Origin: Sphingomonas leidyi | GTDB lineage: Bacteria; Pseudomonadota; Alphaproteobacteria; Sphingomonadales; Sphingomonadaceae | NCBI RefSeq assembly: GCF_011761945.1 | Contig: NZ_JAASQV010000002.1 | Coordinates: 310,001-374,000, forward strand | Direction: 5' to 3' | Length of the DNA stretch: 64,000 nucleotides | Shown here: in pieces, positions 8,912-19,861 of the stretch | Numbering within the stretch: position 1 is the stretch's first letter | How the letters are laid out: every line of letters starts with the position of its first letter | Program-made: the position numbers and the translations under genes | The notes under the pieces: generated by a model | Seen by the model: the letters and a program-made list of their open reading frames with translations, nothing else | The model's database searches: none | What the model was told of the DNA's origin: nothing

Positions 8912-9550
8912 TCAGGCGAACATGCCCCGGCGCAGCGCCACGACGATCGACACGGCCAGATAGATCGCTCCCGAGATCGTCATCAGCGTCCACAGGCTGA
9001 CATTGGCGACGAGGCCGAGCCTGGCGAGCGCGGCCCAGCCGAACAGCCCGAACTGGAGCAGCCAGAAGCTGGCGATCGACGCCTCGGCAAGTGCGGCGCG
9101 ATTGAGCTCGTCACTGCCGCGCCGGATCCGGGCGCTCAGCCAGGTCTGGAGCGCGAGCAGCGCCGCGATGCCGATCGCGACGGGAATCGCCGCATCGCCG
9201 GTGAAACCGAAACGGACGGCGAGCGGCGGCACAAGCAGCAGCGCGGCGCCCAGGAGCAGGGCCGCACCGTTCATGCGCAGATAGCGCAGCACGCCGGCGT
9301 CGAGCGGGTCGCCCTCCTGATAGTTTTCGGCCATGCGGCGATAGAGCGTGCTGCTCGACGCGGCGATCAGGGCGAACAGGCCGAGGGACAGCAGCAGGAC
9401 GGCGAGCGCGGTGGAGGCCATGTCCTCGACCGGCATCTCCGCCAGCCAGGCGATCAGGCCGCTCCGCCCGGCGGCAAGGGCGATGACGAATCCGATTGCG
9501 GCACCATAGGCGGCGTGGACCAGCCGGCGGCGAGGCTTGCGATCAGCCAT
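8912..9550 (-). CDS. Multi-pass membrane protein next to an XRE regulator
   Basis: The 212-residue protein has about six hydrophobic helices and no motif I recognise. The start at 9550 (MADRKPRRR) follows from the 8-nt overlap with the stop of the upstream regulator gene. Small XRE regulator plus membrane protein pairs are common and usually autoregulated. The function is unknown. Confidence 0.75.
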   Translation of the reverse strand: MADRKPRRRLVHAAYGAAIGFVIALAAGRSGLIAWLAEMPVEDMASTALAVLLLSLGLFALIAASSSTLYRRMAENYQEGDPLDAGVLRYLRMNGAALLLGAALLLVPPLAVRFGFTGDAAIPVAIGIAALLALQTWLSARIRRGSDELNRAALAEASIASFWLLQFGLFGWAALARLGLVANVSLWTLMTISGAIYLAVSIVVALRRGMFA

Positions 9551-9761
9551 GGGGGAGCTCGGGCGGGGTCCAGTCGTCGAGGAAAATGGCATCGATGGGC
9601 ACTCCAAAGATCTTCGAAAGCCGCATCGCCAGCGGCAGGCTCGGGTCGTATTTGTCGGTCTCGACCGCATTGATCGTCTGGCGCGACACGCCGAGCAGCC
9701 CGGCCAGGTCGCCCTGGCTGAGATTCGCCTCCGCTCGCAGCACGCGCAGTCGGTTCTTCAT
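9543..9761 (-). CDS. Small XRE-family (Cro/CI-like) transcriptional regulator
   Basis: The 72-residue protein is one helix-turn-helix domain (LRAEANLSQGDLAGLLGVSR, then INAVETDKYDPSLPLAMRLSKIF) of the YozG/HigA-antitoxin-like type. The start at 9761 gives the usual MKNRLRVLR N-terminus. It overlaps the downstream membrane-protein gene by 8 nt. Two palindromes just upstream (9788-9807 and 9821-9838) are likely its own operators. Confidence 0.88.
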   Translation of the reverse strand: MKNRLRVLRAEANLSQGDLAGLLGVSRQTINAVETDKYDPSLPLAMRLSKIFGVPIDAIFLDDWTPPELPHG

Positions 9762-9787
9762 GCGGCCTGTCCAGAACTCTGTACCAT

Positions 9788-9838
9788 ATGACAAGAGCTC
9801 TTGTCATTCCGAGCCAGGATTGTCAAGAACTCTTGTCA
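9788..9838 (-). promoter_or_regulatory. Two operator-like palindromes upstream of the XRE gene
   Basis: ATGACAAGAGCTCTTGTCAT (9788-9807) is a perfect 20-bp palindrome. A second site at 9821-9838 keeps the right half CTCTTGTCA exactly and 7 of 9 bases of the left half. The centres are 32 bp apart, about three helical turns, so two dimers would bind the same DNA face. The probable ligand is the neighbouring XRE protein, repressing its own operon. Confidence 0.6.
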
Positions 9839-9860
9839 TGCATGGCCATATGGCCACAGG

Positions 9861-9900
9861 TTGATTTTGCGATCCGACTCCTATATTGACACTATTGTCA
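9861..9900 (+). promoter_or_regulatory. Putative promoter and palindromic operator of the COQ4-like gene
   Basis: TTGATT and TATATT, 15 nt apart, could be -35 and -10 elements. The palindrome TGACA-CTAT-TGTCA (9887-9900) lies at the expected start site, 17 nt before the ATG. It shares the TGACA/TGTCA half-sites of the nearby XRE operators but with a shorter spacer. It may be a second target of that regulator or a TetR-type site. Confidence 0.35.
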
Positions 9901-9917
9901 GTAAGGGATTCGCTTCC

Positions 9918-10682
9918 ATGGCCACGCAACCCGCGCCGCAGATCTTCAACCCCGGCATCCCGATGAAGCGGGAATGGGGCACCGCGTTCCGTGCACTCGG
10001 GCGGCTGCTCGCCAATGGCGACGATACCGAGCAGGTCTTCCGCATCATGCGCGCGCTGAACGGCGATGCGACGCAGAAGAGCTATCGCAAGCTGCTGACC
10101 ATGCCCAATGGCGGGCGCATCGCCTTCCAGCATGTCGAGATGGCCGAGAAGCTGTCGGACCGTGCCTGGATCGATGGCTTCGCCGAAGGCACCGTCGGCG
10201 CCGCCTATCGCAACTTCCTCGACCGCACCGGCTATTCGGCCGACGGGCTCGTGGCCGTCAGCATGGCCGAGGGAGCGTTCCAGAATGCCGACATCCAGCA
10301 TCCCTATGCCTGGATGGGCCGGCGCGAGCGCGACATCCACGACCTGTGGCACGTTATCACCGGCTACCAGGCCGACGAGCATCTGGGCGAGGCCTGCCTG
10401 GTCGCCTTTTCCTATGCGCAGACCGGCGGGCTCGGCTGGGGCTTCATCGGACTGGGCGCGGCGCTGAAGAGCATCCGCATCACCCGCAGGCTCGATTTCT
10501 TCCGCGCGGTGGTCGAGGGCTATCGCCACGGCAAGCGGGCCGAATGGCTGCACGGCGAGGATTACGAGACGCTGCTCGCCGAACCGCTCGACCAGGTCCG
10601 CCGCCGCCTGGGCATCGGCGACCCGGTCCGGTACCGGGCCGCGCAGGCCAGCCTCGAAGCGGCCGGCCTGAAGGGCATCTGA
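9918..10682 (+). CDS. COQ4-like ubiquinone biosynthesis protein
   Basis: The 254-residue protein carries HDLWHVITGY followed by an acidic residue in LGE. This is the HDxxH-x(11-12)-E metal site of COQ4 proteins, here with one extra residue in the spacer compared with the eukaryotic form. COQ4 supports ring C1 decarboxylation and hydroxylation and scaffolds the ubiquinone complex. Bacterial homologues are often regulated by TetR-type factors, and a palindrome sits just upstream. It is monocistronic. Confidence 0.8.
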   Translation: MATQPAPQIFNPGIPMKREWGTAFRALGRLLANGDDTEQVFRIMRALNGDATQKSYRKLLTMPNGGRIAFQHVEMAEKLSDRAWIDGFAEGTVGAAYRNFLDRTGYSADGLVAVSMAEGAFQNADIQHPYAWMGRRERDIHDLWHVITGYQADEHLGEACLVAFSYAQTGGLGWGFIGLGAALKSIRITRRLDFFRAVVEGYRHGKRAEWLHGEDYETLLAEPLDQVRRRLGIGDPVRYRAAQASLEAAGLKGI

Positions 10683-10697
10683 TCTCCGCCTGCCCGC

Positions 10698-11447
10698 TCA
10701 GGGCAGGTTCTCGATCTTGCCGCCGCCGCCCGGCGGCGCCAGCCCATCCATCGCCCCGAAGACTTCCTCGGCCGAAGCGACCGGACCGGGCAGCTCGAAA
10801 TGCTTCGGGTCGATCGCCGCGGTGTCGACCGAACGGAGTTCGAACACGATCTTGCCCGGCACGCCGGAATCGACCGGCTGGATACGGAGCAGCGTGCCCT
10901 TGGCGAGGAGCCCCCGCGCGGTGGCGCCGAACTGCGTCGATTCGGGGATGAAGCCGGCCATGAAATCGAGCGCGAGATCGGCGGCGCGGGCGACGATCCG
11001 TCCGATCGGCGCCAGTTGCGGATCGGCGCTCGTCACGATCTCGATATGGCGCTTGCGGTCCTTCCCCGGCCCCGCGAGCATGCGCATCAGCCAGACCGAG
11101 CCGGTGTGCCCGGCCACGGTGGCGGAGGCGGGCCCCGCCTCCAGGCCGAACTCGACCTTCTCCTTCGCCGCCTCCGCGGCCTTGGGCAGCATGGCCTTGA
11201 ACAGCGCGGCCATCGCCTGGAGTTCGAACACCTTGGGGCCGGTCTTCCCGTACAGCACGACATAATCGGCGCCGTCGCGGCGGACGATCGCGAACTTGCC
11301 GGCCAGCTCGACGCGGGAATTCCCGCCTTCGTCCGCTTCGACGACCAGTTCCTTGCCGTCGACGCCGTAGCGCGCGGTCATATCGGCCAGCGCGGGCAAG
11401 GGCGCGAGCGCGAGCGGCACGGCCAGGAACAACATGGTGCGGAGCAT
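10698..11447 (-). CDS. Exported protein of unknown function
   Basis: The 249-residue protein has a signal peptide ([21 protein letters not shown]) and then a mostly beta-strand-like sequence without a motif I recognise. It is convergent with the COQ4-like gene (15 nt apart) and divergent from recF. It has no cysteine-based lipobox, so it is probably periplasmic. Confidence 0.65.
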   Translation of the reverse strand: MLRTMLFLAVPLALAPLPALADMTARYGVDGKELVVEADEGGNSRVELAGKFAIVRRDGADYVVLYGKTGPKVFELQAMAALFKAMLPKAAEAAKEKVEFGLEAGPASATVAGHTGSVWLMRMLAGPGKDRKRHIEIVTSADPQLAPIGRIVARAADLALDFMAGFIPESTQFGATARGLLAKGTLLRIQPVDSGVPGKIVFELRSVDTAAIDPKHFELPGPVASAEEVFGAMDGLAPPGGGGKIENLP

Positions 11448-11565
11448 CGTGCCTTCTTTCCCCGAGGATGTGGACGGGCGCGATCATCGGGCAAGTCCCG
11501 GCGCGCCGCAAGCCGGGCGCATGCGGGCAGGTGATCCCCGTCGCGCGATCGGCTATCGGCGGGAA

Positions 11566-12633
11566 ATGGCCGCAACCCGCCTCGTCCTCACCGATTTCCG
11601 CAACCATGAAGATGCCGTGCTGGCGCCCGGCCCCGGCTTCGTGGTGCTGAGCGGCGAGAATGGCGCGGGCAAGACCAACGTGCTCGAGGCGCTGTCGCTG
11701 CTCGCCCCCGGCCGCGGCCTCAGGCGCGCGCCGCTCGCCGAAATGGCGCGCCAGGGCGGCAGCGGCGGCTTCGGCGTCGCCGCGCGGCTGGGCGAGACCG
11801 ACATCGGCACCGGCACCCAGGCCGGTGCGCCCGAGCGGCGGCTGGTGCGGATCAACGGCGCCACCGCCGCGGCCACTTCGCTCGCCGAATGGGTGAGCGT
11901 GCTGTGGCTGACCCCGGCGATGGACCGGCTGTTCGTCGATGCCGCGGGCGAGCGGCGGCGTTTCCTCGACCGGCTGACCCTCGCCCTCGCCTCGGGCCAT
12001 GCCCATCATGCGACGCGCTACGATGCGGCGATGCGCGAGCGCAACCGCCTGCTCGCCGACGATGCCGCGCCCGATGTCGACTGGCTCGCCGCGCTCGAGG
12101 CGCGCATGGCCGAACATGGCGCCGCCATCGACGCCGCCCGGCGCGAGGCCGTATCGGCGCTCGCGGAGCGGCTGGCGGCACAGCCCGAGGGGCCGTTCGC
12201 CCGCGCCGGCCTGGCGCTGGAAGGCTGGCGAGGCGATGCCGACACACTGGCCCGCGAACTCGCCGCCGGCCGCCGGCGGGATGCCGCGGCGGGACGCACG
12301 CTCGCCGGCCCGCACCGGGCGGACCTGCTCGTCACCCATCTCGGCAAGCGGCAGCCCGCGCATCTCTGCTCCACCGGCGAGCAGAAGGCGCTCCTTCTCG
12401 GTCTGGTCCTCGCCCATGCCGAACTGGTCGCCGAGCGTGCCGGGCGCGCGCCGATCCTGCTGCTCGACGAAGTCGCCGCCCATCTCGACCCCGGCCGCCG
12501 CGCCGCGCTGTTCGCCCGACTCGAAGGCCGCGGACAGGTGTGGATGACCGGCACCGAGCCGGGCCTGTTCGAAGCGGTGCCCGGCGGCGCCACGCGCTAC
12601 CACGTCGCCGACGGAACGGTGCTCGCAGAATAG
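11566..12633 (+). CDS. recF: DNA replication and repair protein RecF
   Basis: The 355-residue SMC-like ATPase has a Walker A motif [10 protein letters not shown] (about residues 30-39), the family start [10 protein letters not shown], and Walker [13 protein letters not shown] near residue 300. RecF loads RecA at gaps with RecO and RecR. The start at 11566 ([14 protein letters not shown]) was chosen by homology; the frame is open 44 codons further upstream. Confidence 0.96.
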   Translation: MAATRLVLTDFRNHEDAVLAPGPGFVVLSGENGAGKTNVLEALSLLAPGRGLRRAPLAEMARQGGSGGFGVAARLGETDIGTGTQAGAPERRLVRINGATAAATSLAEWVSVLWLTPAMDRLFVDAAGERRRFLDRLTLALASGHAHHATRYDAAMRERNRLLADDAAPDVDWLAALEARMAEHGAAIDAARREAVSALAERLAAQPEGPFARAGLALEGWRGDADTLARELAAGRRRDAAAGRTLAGPHRADLLVTHLGKRQPAHLCSTGEQKALLLGLVLAHAELVAERAGRAPILLLDEVAAHLDPGRRAALFARLEGRGQVWMTGTEPGLFEAVPGGATRYHVADGTVLAE

Positions 12634-12695
12634 GACTGGACGCCGCGGCGATTCCTACGCACCCTTCCGCACGCAACGGGAGGGGGGAAGATATC

Positions 12696-13217
12696 ATGCC
12701 CGCTTTGTTCATGCTCGGTGCCGCCGCGGCGGTGCTCGCGCCCGCGCCGGGCGCATCCGGCGAGAAGCTGCGCGCCTGGCCGGCGATGCGCCACGAAGGC
12801 GCCACCTATGCCGTGGCGACCGACCGCAGGAACCGGATCATTTCCTGCCTGCCGCTCGATCCCGCCACCGACGCGGCCAGGACGAAGGCGGCCTGCGCCG
12901 CCATCGCGGCCCGGGGCGTGCCGGCGGCGATCACGCCAGCGCTGGCCAAGGGCCCGACCGACGAGTGGTTCCCGTCTTCCGACTATCCCGCCATGTCGAT
13001 CCCGGAGCACAGCTCGGGCAGCGTGACCATCGTCTACGAGATCGACGAGCGCGGCGCGGCGACGCACTGCATGGTCCAGCACAGCAGCGGCATCGCCAGG
13101 CTCGATCTCGCCGCCTGCGCCGCGGTGCTGAAGCGCGCGCGCTTCACCCCGGCCAGCTACCAGGGCAAGCCGGTGCACGCGGCCGCGATCGCCACCTTCG
13201 AATATGACAGCGAATAA
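12696..13217 (+). CDS. Secreted TonB C-terminal-domain protein
   Basis: The 173-residue protein has a weak signal sequence and a C-terminal TonB-like fold (SVTIVYEIDERGAATHCMVQ, then LDLAACAAVLKRARFTPA). Such proteins without the membrane anchor and proline region occur widely in sphingomonads. An AGGGGGG purine run lies 9 nt before the ATG. It is in tandem with recF and gyrB; a direct link to them is not evident. Confidence 0.72.
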   Translation: MPALFMLGAAAAVLAPAPGASGEKLRAWPAMRHEGATYAVATDRRNRIISCLPLDPATDAARTKAACAAIAARGVPAAITPALAKGPTDEWFPSSDYPAMSIPEHSSGSVTIVYEIDERGAATHCMVQHSSGIARLDLAACAAVLKRARFTPASYQGKPVHAAAIATFEYDSE

Positions 13218-15827
<2,610 letters not shown>

Positions 15828-15844
15828 GGTTGGGCCCCGATCGG

Positions 15845-15849
15845 CAAAC
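15845..15849. repeat. Target-site duplication, gyrB side (CAAAC)
   Basis: CAAAC directly precedes the inverted-repeat end at 15850 and is repeated directly after the other end at 43919-43923. It starts 18 nt after the last base of the gyrB stop codon. Confidence 0.78.
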
Positions 15850-15905
15850 TGGTCTGTCACTGAAAGTGCGAGACTCGTCTTAAAGAGTTGGAGACTCATC
15901 TCGTA
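15850..15905. repeat. gyrB-proximal transposon end (R-like, compact)
   Basis: The terminal repeat begins at 15850. GAGACT blocks start at 15870 and 15891, 21 bp apart, each in a context like AAAG-T-G-GAGACTC-TCT. Closely abutting sites at the target-gene side resemble the right end of Tn7. Confidence 0.72.
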
Positions 15906-16040
15906 ATTGCTCGGGCGGTATGACCTCCCCCATCTGCCGCCCGCGTAATCTATTGCTCGCAGCCCCTAAGTACTCAGATGATATATTGACGGCGAGGATG
16001 CTGTGCTATGTTTCAATTGCACAGCCCCTCGAGGTCAACC

Positions 16041-16943
16041 ATGTGTCATCAGACCATAGTCGTCCGAAGCGCGCCGACTGCAGAGGAGCGCCTTCCCGGC
16101 TATCTTTTACGCATTGCGGACATCAACGGCTACAGCGGGCCGAGGGATGTACTATCCAACGCGCTAACAAAATTCGGCAATATCGCTGCTCCGCACGCGA
16201 TAGAGGAGGTGGCGAGACTTCTCGGATTACCTCTCGCGACTGCCACTAATTTGGCGTACATTCGATCAGGTAAATCAAATTTGCGCTTTTTCGGCCACGA
16301 GGTCCCGTGCCGACGGGTTTCATGGGTAAATCCGCGACTATGCCCACTCTGCCTGCGGGACCAAGAAGTGATTTCTTGCCTGTGGGACCTCCGTTTTATT
16401 CAGGCGTGTCCCTTTCACGGTTGCCAGCTACTCCGCCACTGCCAAACCTGCGGACAACCTCTCACTTGGCACCGAACAAGCCTCGTGCGGTGTCGTTGCG
16501 ACTCTGACTTTCGAAAGCAACAAACGCCTCGTGCATCGCACTCCGCAATTCAGGTCAGTCGGCGGTTAGCGATTGCGTGCGGCCTTAATGGCGTTCCCGC
16601 GCCCACGGGTTTCGACACGGCTCTGCTTGACCTCAACGACCTGCTGTTCCTAATCAATTTCTTTGGTGGACGGGCTCGCGGAGCCTCTGCCGACCAAGAG
16701 CACACCCAACGGCAAACGCTCGGACAGGAGGCCATCGTCGAATCTGCCGGCCGTCTTTTTGAGAACCCGGCACCCATAATCATCGAAATAATAGATCGAA
16801 GAGCGGAAAATCAACCAAACTATAAAATAGGCAATTTGATAAAATTCTATTTTAACAGCGTCAATAAATACAACCACCCCCGCGCAAAAGATCTATTAGA
16901 TCAACTTCAATCAGCCGCTAGATCATATTTTAACGTCAGATAA
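16041..16943 (+). CDS. tniQ: TniQ/TnsD-family target-selection protein
   Basis: The roughly 300-residue protein has the family start ERLPGYLLRIADINGY. It then has two zinc-ribbon clusters: C101-x2-C104 with C123 and H126, and C134-x2-C137 with C151-x-C153 (around CPLCLRD and CQTCGQPLTW). TniQ/TnsD proteins bind the attachment site and recruit the TnsC/TnsB machinery. The start at 16041 has GAGG 6 nt upstream; an ATG at 16008 would add 11 residues. The protein is shorter than TnsD (about 500) and TniQ of Tn402 (about 400), and its 3' third is strikingly AT-rich. The stop lies at a junction with an integrase fragment, so the C-terminus may be altered. Confidence 0.88.
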   Translation: MCHQTIVVRSAPTAEERLPGYLLRIADINGYSGPRDVLSNALTKFGNIAAPHAIEEVARLLGLPLATATNLAYIRSGKSNLRFFGHEVPCRRVSWVNPRLCPLCLRDQEVISCLWDLRFIQACPFHGCQLLRHCQTCGQPLTWHRTSLVRCRCDSDFRKQQTPRASHSAIQVSRRLAIACGLNGVPAPTGFDTALLDLNDLLFLINFFGGRARGASADQEHTQRQTLGQEAIVESAGRLFENPAPIIIEIIDRRAENQPNYKIGNLIKFYFNSVNKYNHPRAKDLLDQLQSAARSYFNVR

Positions 16944-17056
16944 AATCGGATTTCCCATATTTGCTTCGGTTTCAGCGCACGCTTCGCGCCGACGGTTCTA
17001 CCGGCATTCCAGACTTGACGCTTGGTGGCGGTGGGTGCGGTTTCAGATATCTCCAT
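16938..17056 (-). pseudogene. 5' fragment of a tyrosine recombinase/integrase gene
   Basis: From the ATG at 17056, preceded by GGAG at good spacing, the reading frame gives KRQVWNAG and then KRALKPKQIWEIRF. This matches the N-terminus of a small integrase family common in sphingomonads (KPKxIWAIRxxL). Similarity ends near 16938, exactly where the tniQ gene ends on the other strand, and the catalytic domain is absent. The scar suggests a deletion or rearrangement next to tniQ. Confidence 0.6.
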
Positions 17057-17330
17057 GATCGTTCTCCGATGGCCAAAGTGGCCATGGGAAAACGCTTTCG
17101 GATTTCATGGCATTGAGACCCCAGGAGCACCTGCCGACCAGAAAGTGCCGTTCGCACGGCGGGCGTGAACGTCAGCTAATGGCAGGAGCGCTCGCTCGAG
17201 CTTTGGCAAACCGCTCCGAGCAAATCTCCTGCATTACCTGCCCGAGCGGGGCCAGCAGGGTCGTCGCGTAGAGCGGCATCGCATTCATCTCGGTAGCGCG
17301 GCGATCCTCTACAGCCTGCGTTCCGGCGTA
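17057..17330. other. Gene-poor stretch with an unassigned 52-codon open frame
   Basis: On the minus strand, directly after the stop of the serine hydrolase and in the same frame, codons run open from 17330 to a TGA at 17172. They include an internal ATG (MNAMPLYATTLLAPLGQ). No family was recognised. It could be a gene remnant. The rest is the leader of the integrase fragment. Confidence 0.35.
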
Positions 17331-18698
17331 CTAAGACTTGCCAGCGATCCTGTCTTGATCGTGCTGATGCAGGATCAGCCCGGATACCGCGGCAGAGGCA
17401 TCGCGTGTAAAGGTTATCCGGGCATCACTGCCACGAAGAACAAAGACGTCGCCCGATTTTGCATCGAGCGGAACAGGGGGCTGCCCGCTGAGCTGGCTCA
17501 CCAGGCGGCCTTGTACGACTGAAATGGAAATGGCCGAACCCGGCGTCAGACTATAGGCGCCGGCGTAGTCTTGCAGGACCGAAGCCGCAGGAGACACCTT
17601 CCCTCGCGCATCCCCGACATCTTCGCGTGCAAGCGCCATGAGCGATCCGCCCAGCAAATCCGGCGCAGCACCGTTGAGATTGCCCAGCACGATCACGGTC
17701 GTGCGACGGTCAGGATCGTAGGCCATGAACGTGTTGAAGCCGTTCAACCCGCCCGAATGGGCAATTGTGGTGTTTCCCGCCGCCTTGGTGGCGAACACGC
17801 CAAAGGCGTATCCGTCGCGGACGGGCGTCGTCAGCAGCGTGGAGGAGGCGGGTCGCAACACGCGTCCTCCGAACAGTCCCTGCTCCCACTTCAGAAGGTC
17901 ATGGCTCGTCGAATAGAGCCCGCCTGCGCCTTGCGGGATGCTCATGTCCCAGTGTTCGGCGTTGATCACGCCGTTTGCGGTCGGCGTATAACCGGACGCA
18001 CGACGAGACAGGACAACGGCGTTACGGTCGTAGCCAGTATCGCGCATACCCAGAGGCTGGAAGACAGCTTCGGAAAGGAAATCGGCATAGGATTTCCCGC
18101 TGGCTTTCTCGATAACGGCGGTCAGCAGCACATAGCCGGAGTTGGAATATTTCCGCCCCTCACCGGGCCGGAAATCGAGTGGGCGATCCCGAAACCGCGC
18201 GATCAAGCTGTCGATCGTCGCCGGTAGCGCTTTCGTCGATTGGAAGTCGTCGAAGCTTGTGAAATTGGGGACTCCGGCGGTGTGCGCCAGCAGGCGTCTT
18301 ACCGTGACCTGATCCCAGGCACTGGGCGCATCCGGCAACCATGTTTTCACCGGCGCGTCCAAATCCACCAGGCCGCGCTCGTGCAGGATCATGATCGCGA
18401 CGGCGGTGAACTGCTTGGTGATCGATCCCAAGCGGAACTTGGTGTTGCCGTCGTTGGGAACCTGCCATTCGCGATTGGCGAGACCATAGCCTTTATCGAG
18501 TAAGACCTGACCATCGCGAGCGACCAGAACGGCCCCCGAGAACTCGTCCGCCTCGGCCGAGGCTCGCACGAGCCGATCCATACGTCCCGAACCCTGCGCC
18601 ATGGCAGGGACGGCAGAGAAAATAAAGGCGACCAGGCCGACGAGGGCGCTGTTACCAATATATGCGCAAAGGCTGTTTCTCGACAATCTGGACCCCAT
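17331..18698 (-). CDS. Serine hydrolase of the beta-lactamase (class C/PBP-like) family
   Basis: The 455-residue protein has a signal peptide (hydrophobic residues 17-35), the catalytic SxxK motif S92-ITK95, the YxN motif Y184-SN and an HSG triad (AHSGGLNGF). These define the class C beta-lactamase / DD-peptidase / esterase superfamily. The start at 18698 is used because the open frame upstream is a translated copy of a dispersed repeat. Activity on antibiotics is not implied: most such proteins with a C-terminal extension are peptidases or esterases. Confidence 0.85.
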   Translation of the reverse strand: MGSRLSRNSLCAYIGNSALVGLVAFIFSAVPAMAQGSGRMDRLVRASAEADEFSGAVLVARDGQVLLDKGYGLANREWQVPNDGNTKFRLGSITKQFTAVAIMILHERGLVDLDAPVKTWLPDAPSAWDQVTVRRLLAHTAGVPNFTSFDDFQSTKALPATIDSLIARFRDRPLDFRPGEGRKYSNSGYVLLTAVIEKASGKSYADFLSEAVFQPLGMRDTGYDRNAVVLSRRASGYTPTANGVINAEHWDMSIPQGAGGLYSTSHDLLKWEQGLFGGRVLRPASSTLLTTPVRDGYAFGVFATKAAGNTTIAHSGGLNGFNTFMAYDPDRRTTVIVLGNLNGAAPDLLGGSLMALAREDVGDARGKVSPAASVLQDYAGAYSLTPGSAISISVVQGRLVSQLSGQPPVPLDAKSGDVFVLRGSDARITFTRDASAAVSGLILHQHDQDRIAGKS

Positions 18699-18806
18699 GG
18701 AGCAATGCCACCGCGCTTCTACGGCGGGAGCGGCCAATGCACGCGGATTGATGCACGCGCCAGTATCAAATCTGCGTTCGACACCTCGCTCAGGAATGGC
18801 GGCTAA

Positions 18807-18929
18807 GTCCCACACCCCTCCGGCCGCTGGCGACCAAAGTCGGTCGTTCATATCAGCTACCGCGAACGTCTCCTCCTGACAGAAGTTACCGATGGATCGC
18901 TCGGATGCAGACCGTCAGGAAGGCGCCCC
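18807..18929. repeat. Dispersed intergenic repeat, copy A
   Basis: This copy shares with copies B and C the order CCGCTGGCGACCA, GTCG, ATCAG, CCGCGAACGTCT and CGTC-GGAA. It is the most divergent copy. It fills most of the 386-bp gap between the serine hydrolase and bufC, where I see no gene. Confidence 0.55.
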
Positions 18930-19084
18930 AATAGCGGTCGTTTGCTGGCGCCGACGGCTACTCCGAAATCGGCCGTTCCTTCAGAAATCAATTGCAGCCA
19001 ATTCGTGTGACCAACCAATGAAACTCTGTATGCGGCCAGTTGTACCAGAGGGCAGCGCGTGGGAGCAGGTTGCCGCAGTCAAGA

Positions 19085-19861
19085 TCATTGATGCGGTGCA
19101 TCATCATCCGAATGCGAGATGGCAACTATCAACCTGTCCGCGAGCCATTGACCGAGCATTTCGCCAGCGCGGCTAGTCCCGTCCTCTTGCCCGAATCTGT
19201 CGACTAGCTCTGCGCACAGGTCAGCAAACGACAGGCCAGCCCGAGCTGCGAGCAGTGCCTGACGCTCGATTTGATCGATGGCGCGGAAGTGCGCGGTTTC
19301 CGCTTCGCGCCAGACGAGGATCGCACCTTGCTCCGGCAGATAAGCCACGCCCGGCGGCTCCACGCCTTCTGCCAATGCGGACCAGATCGCGGTTGCGTTC
19401 GTGGTCAGGTCGCGGAGGTCAAGCGTCGGAGTGAAATGCAACACGGCGGCGTCCCAATCGACTTCGGTGATGTCCGCCGCTGTCAGCGCCGCGGCGTCGG
19501 GGCCGACAAAGGCTTCGCCTAGCGCGAAGTCGATCCAGGCCAGCTCGGCGACTTCAGGGTCGCCGGGGTAGAGCAGCGCCAGCGTGGGGGGAAAGTCGCG
19601 CGGATAGGCGTCGAGGGTCCAGCTACTCGGCGGCACGCGCAGAATGTGCGCGGCCACGGCACGCGCAAAGGCTTCGTCGCCGATCCAGTCGCGGGTGCGG
19701 GCAAAGCTCTCCTCCAGACAAGCGGCGAGCGAGGCCCGGAAATTGTTCCGGTGGACGCGCAGCCCCGGCGCTGCATCCTCGCCGCCGAGGCGCGTCGCGG
19801 CCGCGTCATCTTCGCGCGCCAGCCATGCCCGCATGTCGCGCTGGAGATCGATCAGGGTCAT
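19085..19861 (-). CDS. bufC: DUF2063 (HvfC/BufC-like) putative DNA-binding/partner protein
   Basis: The 258-residue protein begins with the DUF2063 pattern MTLIDLQRDMRAWL and then LRVHRNNFRASLAACLEESFA and LDAYPRDFPPTL. In bufferin systems this protein is the partner of the MNIO enzyme that modifies the precursor peptide. The ATG overlaps the TGA of the MNIO gene (ATGA). It is the last gene of the minus-strand bufferin operon. Confidence 0.85.
   Translation of the reverse strand: MTLIDLQRDMRAWLAREDDAAATRLGGEDAAPGLRVHRNNFRASLAACLEESFARTRDWIGDEAFARAVAAHILRVPPSSWTLDAYPRDFPPTLALLYPGDPEVAELAWIDFALGEAFVGPDAAALTAADITEVDWDAAVLHFTPTLDLRDLTTNATAIWSALAEGVEPPGVAYLPEQGAILVWREAETAHFRAIDQIERQALLAARAGLSFADLCAELVDRFGQEDGTSRAGEMLGQWLADRLIVAISHSDDDAPHQ

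Noticed and set aside
15855..15866. TGTCACTGAAAG as the true left terminus (TGT is usual for Tn7-like ends)
   Set aside because: Similarity with the other end starts 5 bp earlier at TGGTC, and only that boundary is flanked by the CAAAC direct repeat on both sides.
17331..18698. Call as an antibiotic-resistance beta-lactamase
   Set aside because: SxxK and YxN are shared by esterases and peptidases of the superfamily, and the C-terminal extension is atypical for AmpC. Resistance cannot be claimed.
18699..18851. A 51-residue N-terminal extension of the serine hydrolase
   Set aside because: These codons are part of dispersed repeat copy A, and a normal signal peptide starts at 18698.
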